DNA of 64,000 nt from NCBI GenBank assembly GCA_903851035.1, contig CAINND010000092.1, forward strand, positions 1-64,000, given 5' to 3'. Numbering within the stretch: the stretch's first letter is position 1; each line of letters begins with the position of its first letter. This document shows, in pieces, positions 23,556 through 33,182 of the stretch. The translations under genes were made by a program, and so were the position numbers. This DNA comes from an uncultured Acidobacteriota bacterium. Its GTDB lineage: Bacteria; Acidobacteriota; Terriglobia; Terriglobales; Acidobacteriaceae. A model generated the notes under the pieces. That model searched no databases. It saw only the letters and a program-made list of their open reading frames with translations, and was not told where the DNA came from.

Positions 23556-25667
23556 TTACTTTGCCTGTAGCTCGCCGTGCTTGGCCAGCTTGACCTTGGC
23601 GCTGTCCAGCTTCTTCTGCACCTTGGCAATTTCGCCCGGGTCCTGGTCGGCGGGGACGCTCTTCTTCCATTCTTCCAGCGAGCGCTCCCACTCGGTGACG
23701 GCCAGCTTCAGGCGGTTGGTCTTCTGGTAGGCCTCGCCGAGATGCTCATGCACCGTGGGATCGCTATCCAGCCGCTCCATGGCCTTGCGCAGCGCGGCCT
23801 CGGCCTCCTCGTAGCGTCCCAGGCGGTAGTACGCCCAGCCCAGCGAGTCGAGGTAAGCGCCGTTCTGCGGATCGAGCGCGACGGCCTTGCGGACCATGGT
23901 GAGCGCCTCCTCCAGCCGCGTGCCGTGATCGGCAAGCATGTAGCCCAGGTAGTTCAGGGCCGTGGCGTTGCGAGGGTCGTCGGTGAGCACCTTGCGGAAG
24001 TAAGCCTCGGCCTCGTCGTACTTCTTCTGGCGCTCGTAAACGCTGCCGGCCAGGAAGTTGACGAATACGCGCTCCTCGGGCTTCTGAGAGAGTTCGAGCG
24101 CGTGGGCAACGGCCTTTTCTGCCTCGCTAAAACGGCGCACACGGCTGTACATCTGTGCCAGGTTGATCCACACCTCGCGGTCATCGGCGGGCTTGCCGTC
24201 CAGCATGGCGCGCACGCGGGCGATGGCCTCATCGGGCTTGCCGCCGTCTGCCTCCTGCTGGGCAAGGGCCATTTGCAGGTTGCGGTCATTGGGCAGCCGT
24301 TTGACGCCTTCGCGTGCGGCCTCCGTGGCCGCCGTCCAATCATGTGCGTCGCGGTAGGTCTCAATGATCTGCTGAAAACCGCGCGCGGCGAGCTCGTCGG
24401 TGAGCTCGGTCATCTGGTGGAAGGTGTCCACTGCGGGCTTGGTCTTGTTCTGCTCGCGATAGACGGTGCCCAGCCGCTCCAGGAAGATGGCGCGGTTATT
24501 GGTCTCGTGCTCGTCGAGCTTGCCGCCCGGATGGTCGCTCTTCAGCAGCAGCTCGCGCAGCAGGCTGGCAGCCTCGTCAAACTGTCCCATCGCCTCGTCC
24601 ACCACGGCCAGGTTGTACTTGGCTTCCATGGAATCGGGTGCGGCAGCCACGGCCTTCTTCAGCGCGTCGTAGGCCTTGTCGTAGCGGCCCTCGTGGCGAT
24701 GAATTTCACTGATGCGCATAAAAGTCTGCGCATCCTGCGGGTCGCTGGCGGCAATTAGGTTGAGCTGCTCGAGCGCGGCTTCGGGCTGATTATCGTAGAG
24801 CAGGTTTTCGGCCAGCCCGCGAACGGCGTCCAAATTGTCCGGGTCGAGCTTGACGGCCTGGCGATAGGCGTCCACGGCCTTCTTGAATTCCTTGCGCTGC
24901 TCCAGCGTGTAGCCCAGCACGGTGTAAATGCGCGGCGAACGCTGATCCTCCGGCACCGAGCTGAGTATGTCGGCGGCGCGCGTCGTGTCACCCTCCTCGT
25001 TGTAGAGGATGGCCAGCGTGGTCACCGCCTCTTCACTGGAAGGCTGCAACTTGACGGCGGCGCGAATCTCAACTTCAGCCTTGGCCGTCTCGTTATTCAG
25101 CCGGTACAGGCGGCCCAGCAGCAGGTGATCTTCCATGCTCTTCGGGTCCAGGCGAACGATGGCCTCATACTGCTCAATGGCCAGGTGCAGTATGTTGGCA
25201 GATTCCTTACTGGAGCCCTGCTGATCGCCGATGGAGCGCAGATAAATGCGGCCCAGCAGGCGCCGCGCTTCCAGATTCCCAGGATCGCGCGCGATAACGT
25301 CACTGGCGGCCAGTACAGCGTCGCGAATCTGTCCGGCGCGCGCGTAAATCTCCGCCAGCGCACTGGCCAGGTAGCTGGAGTTGGGATCGGCTTCCACGGC
25401 CAGCTTGTATTCTGCAATGGCCTTGGCGGCGTCTTCGCTGCGCCCGGTGGTGGCAGCCATCTCCTCGTACATGTGGCCCAGTTGGAAGTGGTAATAGGCC
25501 TCGGTGCGGTCGGGCACCTTCTCCGCCTTGGTAGCCGGGGCAGCCGCCGGGGATGTTGCCGGGGCCACTGCCGGACTGGCCGCAGGCTGTGGTGCCGGAG
25601 CCTGCGCAAATAAAACGGAGGATGCTGCGATCACTACAAGGACGGTCAGGCTGCGAAGGCTCTTCAT
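23556..25667 (-). CDS. Large secreted TPR-repeat protein
   Basis: A 703-aa exported protein. The signal peptide MKSLRSLTVLVVIAASSVLFAQ is followed by a Pro/Ala linker and then about a dozen or more tetratricopeptide repeats to the C-terminus (for example YTVLGYTLEQRKEFKKAVDAYR, YLGYMLADHGTRLEEALTMV, LDSLGWAYYRLGRYEEAEAA). It ends with a Lys-rich coiled segment. Likely a periplasmic or outer-membrane scaffold; the partner is unknown. ATG 25667 was chosen because it begins a clear signal peptide; the open frame to 25868 has no supporting feature. Confidence 0.8.
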   Translation of the reverse strand: MKSLRSLTVLVVIAASSVLFAQAPAPQPAASPAVAPATSPAAAPATKAEKVPDRTEAYYHFQLGHMYEEMAATTGRSEDAAKAIAEYKLAVEADPNSSYLASALAEIYARAGQIRDAVLAASDVIARDPGNLEARRLLGRIYLRSIGDQQGSSKESANILHLAIEQYEAIVRLDPKSMEDHLLLGRLYRLNNETAKAEVEIRAAVKLQPSSEEAVTTLAILYNEEGDTTRAADILSSVPEDQRSPRIYTVLGYTLEQRKEFKKAVDAYRQAVKLDPDNLDAVRGLAENLLYDNQPEAALEQLNLIAASDPQDAQTFMRISEIHRHEGRYDKAYDALKKAVAAAPDSMEAKYNLAVVDEAMGQFDEAASLLRELLLKSDHPGGKLDEHETNNRAIFLERLGTVYREQNKTKPAVDTFHQMTELTDELAARGFQQIIETYRDAHDWTAATEAAREGVKRLPNDRNLQMALAQQEADGGKPDEAIARVRAMLDGKPADDREVWINLAQMYSRVRRFSEAEKAVAHALELSQKPEERVFVNFLAGSVYERQKKYDEAEAYFRKVLTDDPRNATALNYLGYMLADHGTRLEEALTMVRKAVALDPQNGAYLDSLGWAYYRLGRYEEAEAALRKAMERLDSDPTVHEHLGEAYQKTNRLKLAVTEWERSLEEWKKSVPADQDPGEIAKVQKKLDSAKVKLAKHGELQAK

Positions 25668-25887
25668 AATCACCACGCCAATGCTGTTGAAATCGATCTC
25701 TACAAGGGTTGGATGCGCCAAATCGGCGCGCGGCGGCAAGTTCTTATTGTAGCCAACAAAGCTGCCTGCCCGCCGTCCCACGGGGGGTAAAAACACGCTT
25801 CCGGCTTGCGAAATGCCACTCCGGGAGGTCGCCGGTGGCAAGGGGCGTGGCGATTGCGCCTCCGGCAAGGAGAAACGACAGCGAGAG

Positions 25888-27324
25888 TTACTTGCTCACG
25901 ACCTCCACCGGCCGCACCTGGTGCAGGTCCACATATCCGGTGGGATAGTGCCCGGTGTAGCAGCTGGTGCAGTAGTGGCTTTCGCCCTTTGGCTCGCCGC
26001 AACTGAGCCGCAGGCCTTCCAGCGAAAGATAGGACAGCGAGTCGGCGCCAATAAACTCACGCACCTCGTCCACCGTTTTTTGTGCAGCGATCAGGTGGCG
26101 GCGCTCGGGAGTGTCCACGCCGTAATAGCATGGCGAGGTGGTGGGCGGGCAGCTGATGCGCATGTGCACCTCGGTGGCACCGGCGTCGCGCACCAGGCGG
26201 ACGATCTTCTGGCTGGTGGTGCCGCGCACAATCGAGTCGTCAATCAGGATGACGCGCTTGCCCTTGAGCAGATGGCGCACGGGATTCAGCTTGAGCTTGA
26301 CGCCGAAGTCGCGCACGCGCTGTTCGGGTTCGATGAAAGTGCGGCCCACGTAGTGATTGCGCACCAGGCCAAACTGCAGGGGGATGCCGCTCTCGCTGGC
26401 ATAACCCAGCGCGGCGGTCAGGCCGCTATCCGGCACGCCGACAACCAGATCGGCTTCCACCGGCGCCTCGCGCGCCAACTGGCGGCCCATCTGCTCGCGA
26501 GCCGCCTGCACGCTGCCGCCGAATACCAGTGAGTCCGGCCGAGCAAAATACACCTGCTCGAAGATGCACTGCGACTGCTCCAGCGCCGGAGCGTAAAAGT
26601 GTGATTGGATGCCATCGGCACCGACGACGATCAGCTCGCCGGGCTTTACGTCGCGAATGTACTCGGCACCCACCAGGTCGAAGGCGCACGTCTCACTGGC
26701 AAAGACGATGGCGTCGGCAGCACCATCCTTGCCCGGGATGCGGCCCATGGCCAGCGGGCGGAAGCCCCTGGGATCGCGGGCGGCGAAGATGTGGTCGTAG
26801 GTGGCCAGCACAAAACTGAAGGCGCCCACGATGCGGCGCAGGGCATCGGCCATGGCATCGGCCAGCGTCGTTTCACGCGATTGCGCAATCAGGTGCAGCA
26901 CAATCTCCGTATCGCTGGAGGTCTGGAAGATGGAGCCGGCCAGCTCGAACTTTTTGCGCAGCTCGGCTGCGTTCACCAGGTTGCCGTTGTGCGCAATGGC
27001 AATCTGTCCCTTGTTGCAGTCCACCTGGATGGGCTGGGCGTTGAGCAGCGCCGAGTCGCCGGCCGTGGAGTAGCGCGTGTGTCCGATGGCGTGTGTGCCG
27101 GGCAGCTTTTGCAGAGTGGTGCCGCTGAAGATGTCTGCCACCAGCCCCATGGCCTTGTAACAATTCAGGCGATGGCCGTCGCTGGCGGCAATGCCGGCAG
27201 ACTCCTGCCCGCGGTGCTGCAGCGCGTGCAATCCGAGATAACACAGCTTGGCCGCCTCTGAGTGGCCAAACACGGCCACCACGCCGCACTCCTCGTGAAG
27301 CTTATCCAGCTCGATCTCGATCAT
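25888..27324 (-). CDS. purF: Amidophosphoribosyltransferase
   Basis: A 478-aa first enzyme of purine synthesis, making phosphoribosylamine from PRPP and glutamine. A short propeptide MIEIELDKLHEE precedes the N-terminal nucleophile Cys13 (ECGVVAVFGH). The glutaminase domain has HALQHRGQESAGIA, and the PRPP loop is VILIDDSIVRGTTSQ. Cysteines in SCPPTTSPCYYG and SHYCTSCYTGHYP mark the [4Fe-4S]-containing B. subtilis-type enzyme. ATG 27324 was chosen for the propeptide; the ribosome site is weak. It is downstream of purL on the same strand. Confidence 0.95.
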   Translation of the reverse strand: MIEIELDKLHEECGVVAVFGHSEAAKLCYLGLHALQHRGQESAGIAASDGHRLNCYKAMGLVADIFSGTTLQKLPGTHAIGHTRYSTAGDSALLNAQPIQVDCNKGQIAIAHNGNLVNAAELRKKFELAGSIFQTSSDTEIVLHLIAQSRETTLADAMADALRRIVGAFSFVLATYDHIFAARDPRGFRPLAMGRIPGKDGAADAIVFASETCAFDLVGAEYIRDVKPGELIVVGADGIQSHFYAPALEQSQCIFEQVYFARPDSLVFGGSVQAAREQMGRQLAREAPVEADLVVGVPDSGLTAALGYASESGIPLQFGLVRNHYVGRTFIEPEQRVRDFGVKLKLNPVRHLLKGKRVILIDDSIVRGTTSQKIVRLVRDAGATEVHMRISCPPTTSPCYYGVDTPERRHLIAAQKTVDEVREFIGADSLSYLSLEGLRLSCGEPKGESHYCTSCYTGHYPTGYVDLHQVRPVEVVSK

Positions 27325-27380
27325 TGCACCCGCCTGAAAAACTTGCGTTGTGCCGCCCGGGCGGCAGTGATAAGGCAAAT

Positions 27381-27400
27381 GGCACGGCCGGAGCCGTGCC
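27381..27400. repeat. Perfect hairpin in the purL-purF gap, part of a dispersed element
   Basis: GGCACGGC (27381-27388) and GCCGTGCC (27393-27400) form an 8-bp stem with loop CGGA. The surrounding bases from AAGGCAAAT at 27373 resemble 56233-56260 upstream of ddl, which also continues into GGCCGGAGCCGTGC. Confidence 0.45.
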
Positions 27401-27474
27401 CAATCGCTGTGAAAAACCTGTTTACCGCAAGCCGTCAATTACACGGCCGCACGGCAAAAACCTTAAAACAAAAG

Positions 27475-29778
27475 CTAAACGTGCGCGGCCTCAGTCTCCG
27501 ATTGCAAGGCCTCCACCAGCGCCTCCCGCCATATCCTGCGGAATGAGTTGGCGTCGCCTTCCACCACCGGCAGGCTGTCAACACGCAGAGCAAAGTGCGA
27601 CTCCGTGGTCAGCCCAATCACCTGTGCGTGCACACCATAGTTTACCGCACTCGCCTCAATGGCTCGCACCTGTTTGGCGTCGCAGGTCACCAGCGCGCGC
27701 GATGCGTCTTCGCCAAACAACACGCATTCCACGGGCAGCCCGCCGCCGATCAGTTCCACCTCTGCTCCCAGGCCCTTTGTAAACACCATCTTGGCCACGG
27801 CCACGGCGATGCCGCCTTCGGCCACGTCGCGGGCAGATTCCACGAGTTGTTCGGCCGCCAGATGCTGCAACAGATCCTGCAAGGCTTTTTCCGCCTTCAA
27901 GTCCAGGGCCGGAGGCGCGCCCCACAGCTCGCCCAGCACATGCACGGCAAATTCGCTGCTGCCGAACTCGCGCTGCGTATTAGCCGACGGAGCCTTGGGA
28001 GTAAGCAGCACAATGGTCCGCCCTGCGGCGCGTGTGTGCGCCCCCACGGCGCGGGTTACATCCTGCAGGATGCCCACCACACCCAGCACCGGAGTGGGGT
28101 AAATGCCCTCGCCAAGAGTCTCGTTGTAGAAGCTGACGTTGCCGCCGGTGATCGGCGTTTCAAGCGCGGTGCAGGCCTCGCTCAGTCCGTCAATCACCTG
28201 CGAGAACTGCGCCATGATGGGCGGCTTCTCCGGGTTGCCGAAGTTCAAACAGTTGGTGGCCGCCACCGGCTGCGCGCCCGTGCAGGCCACCATGCGGGAG
28301 GCCCTTGCCACGTTGTGCGCCGCACCCAGCTTCGGGTTCAAGTAACACCAGCGCCCGTTGCCATACAGCGCCATGCCCAGCGCGCGCTCCGTGCCTTTTA
28401 CGCGAATCACTCCGGCCAATCCGCCGGGACCCTGCATGGTGTTGGTCTGCACCATGCTGTCGTACTGCTCATACACCCACTGCTTGCCGCAGATGTTCGG
28501 GCTGGCCAGCAGCTTTTCAAACTCCGTGTTGAGATGCTTTTTGCCGCCCAGCACGATTGCCGCAGGCTTTTCCGTCGGCACCGGTGCCACCCAGGTTCCC
28601 ACCTCGCGGTGGTAGAGCGGTGCGTCGTCGGTCAATGCTTCGTTGGGAATCTCCGCCACCACCACGCCATGGTGTTTGACCCGCATGGTGTTTTCCGGGA
28701 TGACCTCGCCGACGGTGGCCGCGTCCAGTCCCCACTTGCGGAAGACCGAAAAGACCTCTTCTTCGCGGCCTTTTTCGGCCACCAGCAGCATGCGCTCCTG
28801 GCTCTCGCTCAGCATGATCTCGTAGCTGCTCATACCGGTCTCGCGCTGCGGCACCAGGTCCAGCTCAATCTCCAAACCCACACCGCCGCGTCCGCCTAGC
28901 TCGCAGGTGGAGCAGGTCAAACCGGCCGCTCCCATGTCTTGTATGCCGACGATCGCGCCGGTCTGCATCGCCTCAAGGCATGCCTCCAGCAGCAGCTTTT
29001 CCATGAAGGGATCGCCCACCTGCACGTTGGGGCGCTTGGCCTCGCTGCCCTCGCTGAACTCTTCGCTGGCCATGGTCGCGCCGTGAATGCCATCCTTGCC
29101 GGTCTTGGAGCCGACGTAGATCACCGGGTTGCCCGCGCCACTGGCCGAGGCGTAGAAGATCTCGTTCTTCTTCACCAGCCCAAGGGCAAAGGCATTCACC
29201 AGCGGATTGCCGTTGTAGCAGCTTTCAAAGCGCGTCTCGCCGCCCAGGTTGGGCACGCCAAAGCAGTTGCCATAGCTGGCCACGCCGCCCACCACGCCAT
29301 CCACCACCGCGTGGTTTTTGTGCAGCCCGGCCTGGTCGAGCGTCTTATCGTGCTCGCGCGCAATGTGGCCAAAGCGCAGGCTATCCATCACCGCCACGGG
29401 ACGCGCGCCCATGGTGAAGATGTCGCGCAGAATGCCGCCCACGCCGGTGGTCGCGCCCTGAAAGGGTTCGACGAACGAGGGATGGTTGTGCGATTCGATC
29501 TTGAAGGCGCAGGCCCACTCGCCGCCAATGTCAATGACTCCGGCGTTCTCGCCCGGACCCTGCATCACCAGCTTGCTCTTGGTGGGCAGCCGCTTCAGGT
29601 GCACGCGCGAGGATTTATACGAGCAGTGCTCGCTCCACATCACGCTGAAGATGCCCAGCTCGGTCAGGGTGGGCGTGCGACCCAGCCACTTCAGGATGCG
29701 TGCGTACTCTTCCGTGGTCACACCGTGACTGCGGATAATTTCGGGCGTAATCTGCGGCTCTTTTTCAGGGGAAGTCAT
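27475..29778 (-). CDS. purL: Phosphoribosylformylglycinamidine synthase, PurL subunit
   Basis: A 767-aa small-type FGAM synthase subunit that works with PurS and PurQ. Motifs: [116 protein letters not shown] and [15 protein letters not shown]. Length fits smPurL (700-800) rather than the 1,300-aa fused form. It is followed 150 nt later by purF. Confidence 0.96.
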   Translation of the reverse strand: MTSPEKEPQITPEIIRSHGVTTEEYARILKWLGRTPTLTELGIFSVMWSEHCSYKSSRVHLKRLPTKSKLVMQGPGENAGVIDIGGEWACAFKIESHNHPSFVEPFQGATTGVGGILRDIFTMGARPVAVMDSLRFGHIAREHDKTLDQAGLHKNHAVVDGVVGGVASYGNCFGVPNLGGETRFESCYNGNPLVNAFALGLVKKNEIFYASASGAGNPVIYVGSKTGKDGIHGATMASEEFSEGSEAKRPNVQVGDPFMEKLLLEACLEAMQTGAIVGIQDMGAAGLTCSTCELGGRGGVGLEIELDLVPQRETGMSSYEIMLSESQERMLLVAEKGREEEVFSVFRKWGLDAATVGEVIPENTMRVKHHGVVVAEIPNEALTDDAPLYHREVGTWVAPVPTEKPAAIVLGGKKHLNTEFEKLLASPNICGKQWVYEQYDSMVQTNTMQGPGGLAGVIRVKGTERALGMALYGNGRWCYLNPKLGAAHNVARASRMVACTGAQPVAATNCLNFGNPEKPPIMAQFSQVIDGLSEACTALETPITGGNVSFYNETLGEGIYPTPVLGVVGILQDVTRAVGAHTRAAGRTIVLLTPKAPSANTQREFGSSEFAVHVLGELWGAPPALDLKAEKALQDLLQHLAAEQLVESARDVAEGGIAVAVAKMVFTKGLGAEVELIGGGLPVECVLFGEDASRALVTCDAKQVRAIEASAVNYGVHAQVIGLTTESHFALRVDSLPVVEGDANSFRRIWREALVEALQSETEAAHV

Positions 29779-29899
29779 AGGCGGATACAGCTATTTTCGC
29801 ACGGCTGGCAGCAGGGCGAAAGGGAGAACCTTCTGAATTCAATATCTAGCCGGGGCATTGCACCCCTGAGTGAAAAAGTACCGAAGGCTATATGCCGAG

Positions 29900-30499
29900 C
29901 TAGTCAGAATCAAGCAACTGAGCCTTCAGCAGCCCGGAGAGATAATCCGCTAGTTGGTTTACGTCGAACCGGCCCTCATGCCACGCACGATCTGCGGATT
30001 GAAGAGCTGCGTAGTAAGGTTCGCGGTTCTCTCGTATTCTCTCGGGGACAATTTTCCTTCCACCAAGCAACCCGCCCTGTTTGACACAGATGAGGTAATA
30101 GCACGCTGCCCTGGCGGTCCGTCCATTACCCTCGACAAACGGGTGAATCCAATTTAGCCGCCAGAGAGTATATGCGGCTAAAAGGGTGGGGTGGTCTGAT
30201 AATGTCCAATTTTCATGAACAACCGAGAAGAACCTATCCATTTCATTCGGGACGTCCTTGAAATGGGGAGGGGTATGGTTACCAACGTAAATAGGTTCTT
30301 CTCTAAACCTTCCCCCAAACTGAGAAATATTCGAAACTGCGGCGTAGTTCAGGGTCCAGAGCGTGTACTTGTCGAAAGATTCAATCCCTTTCTCGAGACC
30401 AATTTCGATACAGTTTGACAATAGGTCATACTGCCGTAAAAGGTTCTGTTCTTGTATCTTGGCGAATAGGGAAGGGTTATCTTTCTCTCGAACCGACAT
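29900..30499 (-). CDS. Fic/DOC-family protein (probable AMPylating toxin)
   Basis: A 199-aa Fic protein. The active-site loop HPFVEGNGRTAR is complete (residues 119-130, catalytic His119), preceded by the substrate-clamping flap GRFREEPIYVGNHTPPHF. Fic enzymes transfer AMP from ATP to hydroxyl side chains of target proteins. No (S/T)xxxE(G/N) inhibitory helix is seen inside this protein, so inhibition would have to come in trans, probably from the 68-aa product encoded 18 nt upstream. The region is visibly AT-rich, consistent with acquisition. Confidence 0.85.
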   Translation of the reverse strand: MSVREKDNPSLFAKIQEQNLLRQYDLLSNCIEIGLEKGIESFDKYTLWTLNYAAVSNISQFGGRFREEPIYVGNHTPPHFKDVPNEMDRFFSVVHENWTLSDHPTLLAAYTLWRLNWIHPFVEGNGRTARAACYYLICVKQGGLLGGRKIVPERIRENREPYYAALQSADRAWHEGRFDVNQLADYLSGLLKAQLLDSD

Positions 30500-30503
30500 A
30501 GAC

Positions 30504-30516
30504 AGGAGAATATCTC
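30504..30516. promoter_or_regulatory. Palindrome between antitoxin and fic
   Basis: GGAGA-ATA-TCTCC lies between the antitoxin stop and the fic ATG. On the minus strand it contains the only Shine-Dalgarno-like AGGAG, 14 nt from the ATG, so it could be an operator or a hairpin that limits toxin translation. Confidence 0.3.
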
Positions 30517-30517
30517 C

Positions 30518-30724
30518 TTATGATAGGAGTCTGATTTTTTGGGAGGCGAGACGCACGCTCTCCTTGGTGATCAAATGGGATGCAGGAGCATTACCAAATG
30601 CGAAGCTAATGCGCTGCTCTCTAAGTTCTTCCTCGCTGATCACCTTACCTCGAAGCGAATCCAGTGCTCGCATCAGTTCTGGATCTGGCTTGCTAACATT
30701 TTCGAATTGCTTGCGATCAGCCAT
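30518..30724 (-). CDS. Small putative antitoxin of the Fic protein
   Basis: A 68-aa protein encoded directly upstream of the Fic gene. It is helical and charged, with EEELREQRISFAFGNAP at 31-47. Its position and size match VbhA-type antitoxins, whose inhibitory helix carries (S/T)xxxE(G/N). Here the matching stretch reads S40-FAF-G44-N45, so Glu is replaced by Gly. It has a good ribosome site (GAGGTG, 5 nt) and a TACAAT box about 16 nt upstream of the ATG. Assignment rests on context and motif resemblance. Confidence 0.55.
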   Translation of the reverse strand: MADRKQFENVSKPDPELMRALDSLRGKVISEEELREQRISFAFGNAPASHLITKESVRLASQKIRLLS

Positions 30725-30993
30725 AGTGCCACCTCACATATTGTAAATATTCCTCGTGATCATAACCCTATGAACGTCGTCATAGAATACGAAAATTCAC
30801 TGAGTACAGTATTAAATTTTTCTTAGACGATTATCGGGGTTTTACTTTCAATCACTTATGCAATTCTTCTCAATTCGCAAAGTATTGCTCAGGGTTATTA
30901 ATTATCGAGGTTCGTCCTTATTGGGACACTTCTTGAAGCAAGAATGCTTGCACAAACTCATCGCTTCCTGCCAGCCTTGGTATTTGACGCGCT

Positions 30994-31488
30994 CTACCAG
31001 CGATCGCCTCCCGAAGGCGGCGGCCAGCTTCCCAAGAGCTGTCGCAGCAATACGATGCGGCCCAGATGATAGGCATTGTGCGCCGCCAGGTTCTCCAGTT
31101 GTTCCAGCACGGTCATGTGCCGCACGGGATGCCCGGGGCGGGAAGCACAGACGATCCTGCGGCCTAGTTCGGCATCATCCTCTGCCAGTCGCGCAGCCAG
31201 CGCAACTCCGGCAAAGAACCGGCGATGCAGCTCCGACCATGGAGTGGAAGCCGCATCCTCAGCCGAGGGAAAGCCCTGGGAAGAGTGCTCGGGATAATCT
31301 ACCGGCTTGCTGGCGATCCAGCGCAGGCTGATCTCCTGCCAATAGACGATGTGCCAGAGCTCGGCGTAGATACCTTGTGGCGCACCAGTTGGCACAGTAT
31401 GGACGAGCGGCTCCGCCAGACCCTCCAGAATGTGCGCGGGCGTTGCCGAGTAGCCGTCATCCGCCAACAATTTGGCAAGCTCACGCAT
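30994..31488 (-). CDS. DinB/YfiT-like superfamily protein
   Basis: A 164-aa four-helix-bundle protein of the DinB-like metalloenzyme superfamily. Putative metal-binding histidines are in ELWHIVYWQEISL near residue 46 and in AAHNAYHLGRIVLLRQLLG at about 135-142. Some relatives are thiol-dependent transferases (bacillithiol/mycothiol S-transferases); the substrate here is unknown. It has an excellent ribosome site (AGGAGG, 5 nt) and follows the DUF3891 gene by 9 nt, so it is the last gene of a DUF488-DUF3891-DinB operon. Confidence 0.75.
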   Translation of the reverse strand: MRELAKLLADDGYSATPAHILEGLAEPLVHTVPTGAPQGIYAELWHIVYWQEISLRWIASKPVDYPEHSSQGFPSAEDAASTPWSELHRRFFAGVALAARLAEDDAELGRRIVCASRPGHPVRHMTVLEQLENLAAHNAYHLGRIVLLRQLLGSWPPPSGGDRW

Positions 31489-31497
31489 GCACGCCTC

Positions 31498-32295
31498 CTA
31501 CTGCACCTTTACCGGAACGATATCGCGCTCAAAGCGGCCATCCTTGTAGCGCAGGCAGGGAATCTCCAATATGACGACGTTATCCAGGATTCCGGGCTGC
31601 ACCCGGAAGGAGCCGTTTTCATAGCGCATCTGCAACTGCCCGCCACCCAACGACATAGGCATCTCCACCGGCACCGTGGGGTTGCTGCAAATGTAGAGCG
31701 AGGCCAGGTCGCAGAACTGCAGCACCCACAGCAGTTGTTCGATCTCTTCCAGCGTCGGCGGGTTTTGCTGCTTCTGTACCAGCGTAAGTTGGCGGTCCAC
31801 CCGCTCCGCCTCGCGGATCACAAACTGCTGGGCCTGCGCGCGCAGTTCGGGCGGATACTTTTCATCCTGCACATAAAGCTGCGCCAGGCGGGCAAAGTGC
31901 GCGCTTACCAGCAGTCCGCCCAGCGGGCCGGTGGATTGCGCCGTCTGGATGGAGCCGGTCCAGGCGGAGAGCACCGTCTCCGGCGGGCCATTGACGAAAC
32001 TGATGATGCGGCCATCCTGGCCCACCTTGGGCTTCATGGGAGCCTTGAACGCGCCGTCAAAGGGCATCCAGCCCATGTCGTGCAGGCGAATGGCCTCCAC
32101 AACATCCTTGCTGACGTTGGGAACCTTGTGGGGGGCAATCGCCGCGGCCAGGTCGCCGCTCAGTTGCGCGTGGTCCACCTGGCTGACGAACCAATCCTCG
32201 GCCGTGACGCCGTCCTGGGTGGCGGAGATAGCTTCAAAGGCGGGCTGCACAGGGCCTTCAGTTGCCTGCGTGGAAAGAGTACGGCGAAAGATCAA
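31498..32295 (-). CDS. DUF3891-family protein
   Basis: A 265-aa protein with the DUF3891 pattern: FVSQVDHAQLSGDLAAAI near the start, VEAIRLHDMGWMPFDGA in an HD-like helical region, and QLLWVLQFCDLASLYICSN in the middle. His/Asp pairs (VDHA, LHDMGW) suggest a metal-binding site as in HD phosphohydrolases; no activity is known to me. The start is TTG 32295, supported by GGAGG 5 nt upstream; it overlaps the TGA of the upstream DUF488 gene (TTGA), implying translational coupling. The open frame continues upstream to 32541 but there it only shadows DUF488. Confidence 0.7.
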   Translation of the reverse strand: MIFRRTLSTQATEGPVQPAFEAISATQDGVTAEDWFVSQVDHAQLSGDLAAAIAPHKVPNVSKDVVEAIRLHDMGWMPFDGAFKAPMKPKVGQDGRIISFVNGPPETVLSAWTGSIQTAQSTGPLGGLLVSAHFARLAQLYVQDEKYPPELRAQAQQFVIREAERVDRQLTLVQKQQNPPTLEEIEQLLWVLQFCDLASLYICSNPTVPVEMPMSLGGGQLQMRYENGSFRVQPGILDNVVILEIPCLRYKDGRFERDIVPVKVQ

Positions 32296-32720
32296 CGTTG
32301 CCTCCGGGCGCGCTGCCTGCCTGCGGCCACGGCGCGTTGCGGGCCGGTGCTTGCAGGAGGCTTGCGCACGCCGCTCAGCAGGTCGCGCAGCACGGCCGCA
32401 TGGCTGTGCTCGGGATCCTTGGCGGCGGTTAAAAGCGTTATGCGGCGCGAGCCTTGCGCCAGTTCTTCCAGCTCTAACAACGCATCCAGCATCGCGGGTT
32501 CTTCCAACCCCGCCAAATAGCGGCGGCGAAACGTCACCCACATTGCGGGCCGTGAGCGGAACCAGCGGGCCAGTTCGGCCGAAGGTGCCAGCACCGGCAT
32601 ATGACTGGCCAGCGCAAGCTCGTCGCGCTGGGTGCCGCGCGGCAGGCGGCGATCCACCAGCACGCGCCGTCCATCCATACGCGAGGGCGGCTTGGACACG
32701 GGTTTGAGCTGAACTGCCAC
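32292..32720 (-). CDS. DUF488-family protein
   Basis: A 142-aa protein with the typical DUF488 pattern: LKPVSKPPSRMDGRRVLVDR-LPRG, a VLAPSAELARWF segment, WVTFRRRYLAGL, and RITLLTAAKDPEHSHAAVL. The family is of unknown function. GTG 32720 gives the conserved N-terminus, although no ribosome site precedes it. It is the first gene of the operon and divergent from the cytochrome c gene with only 39 nt between starts. Confidence 0.8.
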   Translation of the reverse strand: MAVQLKPVSKPPSRMDGRRVLVDRRLPRGTQRDELALASHMPVLAPSAELARWFRSRPAMWVTFRRRYLAGLEEPAMLDALLELEELAQGSRRITLLTAAKDPEHSHAAVLRDLLSGVRKPPASTGPQRAVAAGRQRARRQR

Positions 32721-32759
32721 GGCGAATAAGATGGTAAACGATTCCTACCAGGACTGTTT

Positions 32760-33116
32760 ATGACGCCGCGCACTTTTCGCCTGATTCTGATTGCCGCCCT
32801 TGCGCTTGTGCTTACCTCCTGCTGGCAGCAGCGCAAAACCGACGCCGAGCTTGGCCTTACCGCGCACCAGTCGGCGGGCCGCCGCGTTTTTGACGACAAC
32901 TGCGCGCGCTGTCATGAGGCGTATTCCACCCGCGGATTGCAAGGGCCCAGCCTGCACCGTCTCTTTAAGAAGCAGTATCTGCCCAGCGGCGCCCCCGCCA
33001 ACGACGAGCGCATCACTTCCACCATTCTGGGCGGGCGGGCCAAGATGCCAGCCTTCGGCAACACGCTCAGCCGCGCGCAACTCGACGCACTGCTCGACTA
33101 CTTGAAAACGCTTTAG
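32760..33116 (+). CDS. Monoheme c-type cytochrome lipoprotein
   Basis: A 118-aa lipoprotein: signal with lipobox LTSC (Cys21), heme-binding CARCH (48-52), and an axial Met in KMPAFG (Met96). The spacing fits a class I cytochrome c domain similar to soluble or anchored c-type cytochromes of respiratory chains. It likely carries electrons at the membrane surface; the partner is unknown. It is followed 66 nt later by lipA. Confidence 0.88.
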   Translation: MTPRTFRLILIAALALVLTSCWQQRKTDAELGLTAHQSAGRRVFDDNCARCHEAYSTRGLQGPSLHRLFKKQYLPSGAPANDERITSTILGGRAKMPAFGNTLSRAQLDALLDYLKTL

Positions 33117-33182
33117 TCGGCGGCGATCCACCCTTTTCGAATCCCCCGCCCGCCGCCGGGCATCGTACACTTAGGTAGAGCC

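Noticed and set aside
30725-30993. A gene in the AT-rich gap upstream of the Fic pair
   Set aside because: Frames are short and stop-rich on both strands; apart from the antitoxin promoter I see nothing there.
31498-32541. Longer 347-codon version of the DUF3891 gene
   Set aside because: The first 82 codons overlap DUF488 in another frame and have Arg/Ala shadow composition; a GGAGG site marks the TTG at 32295.
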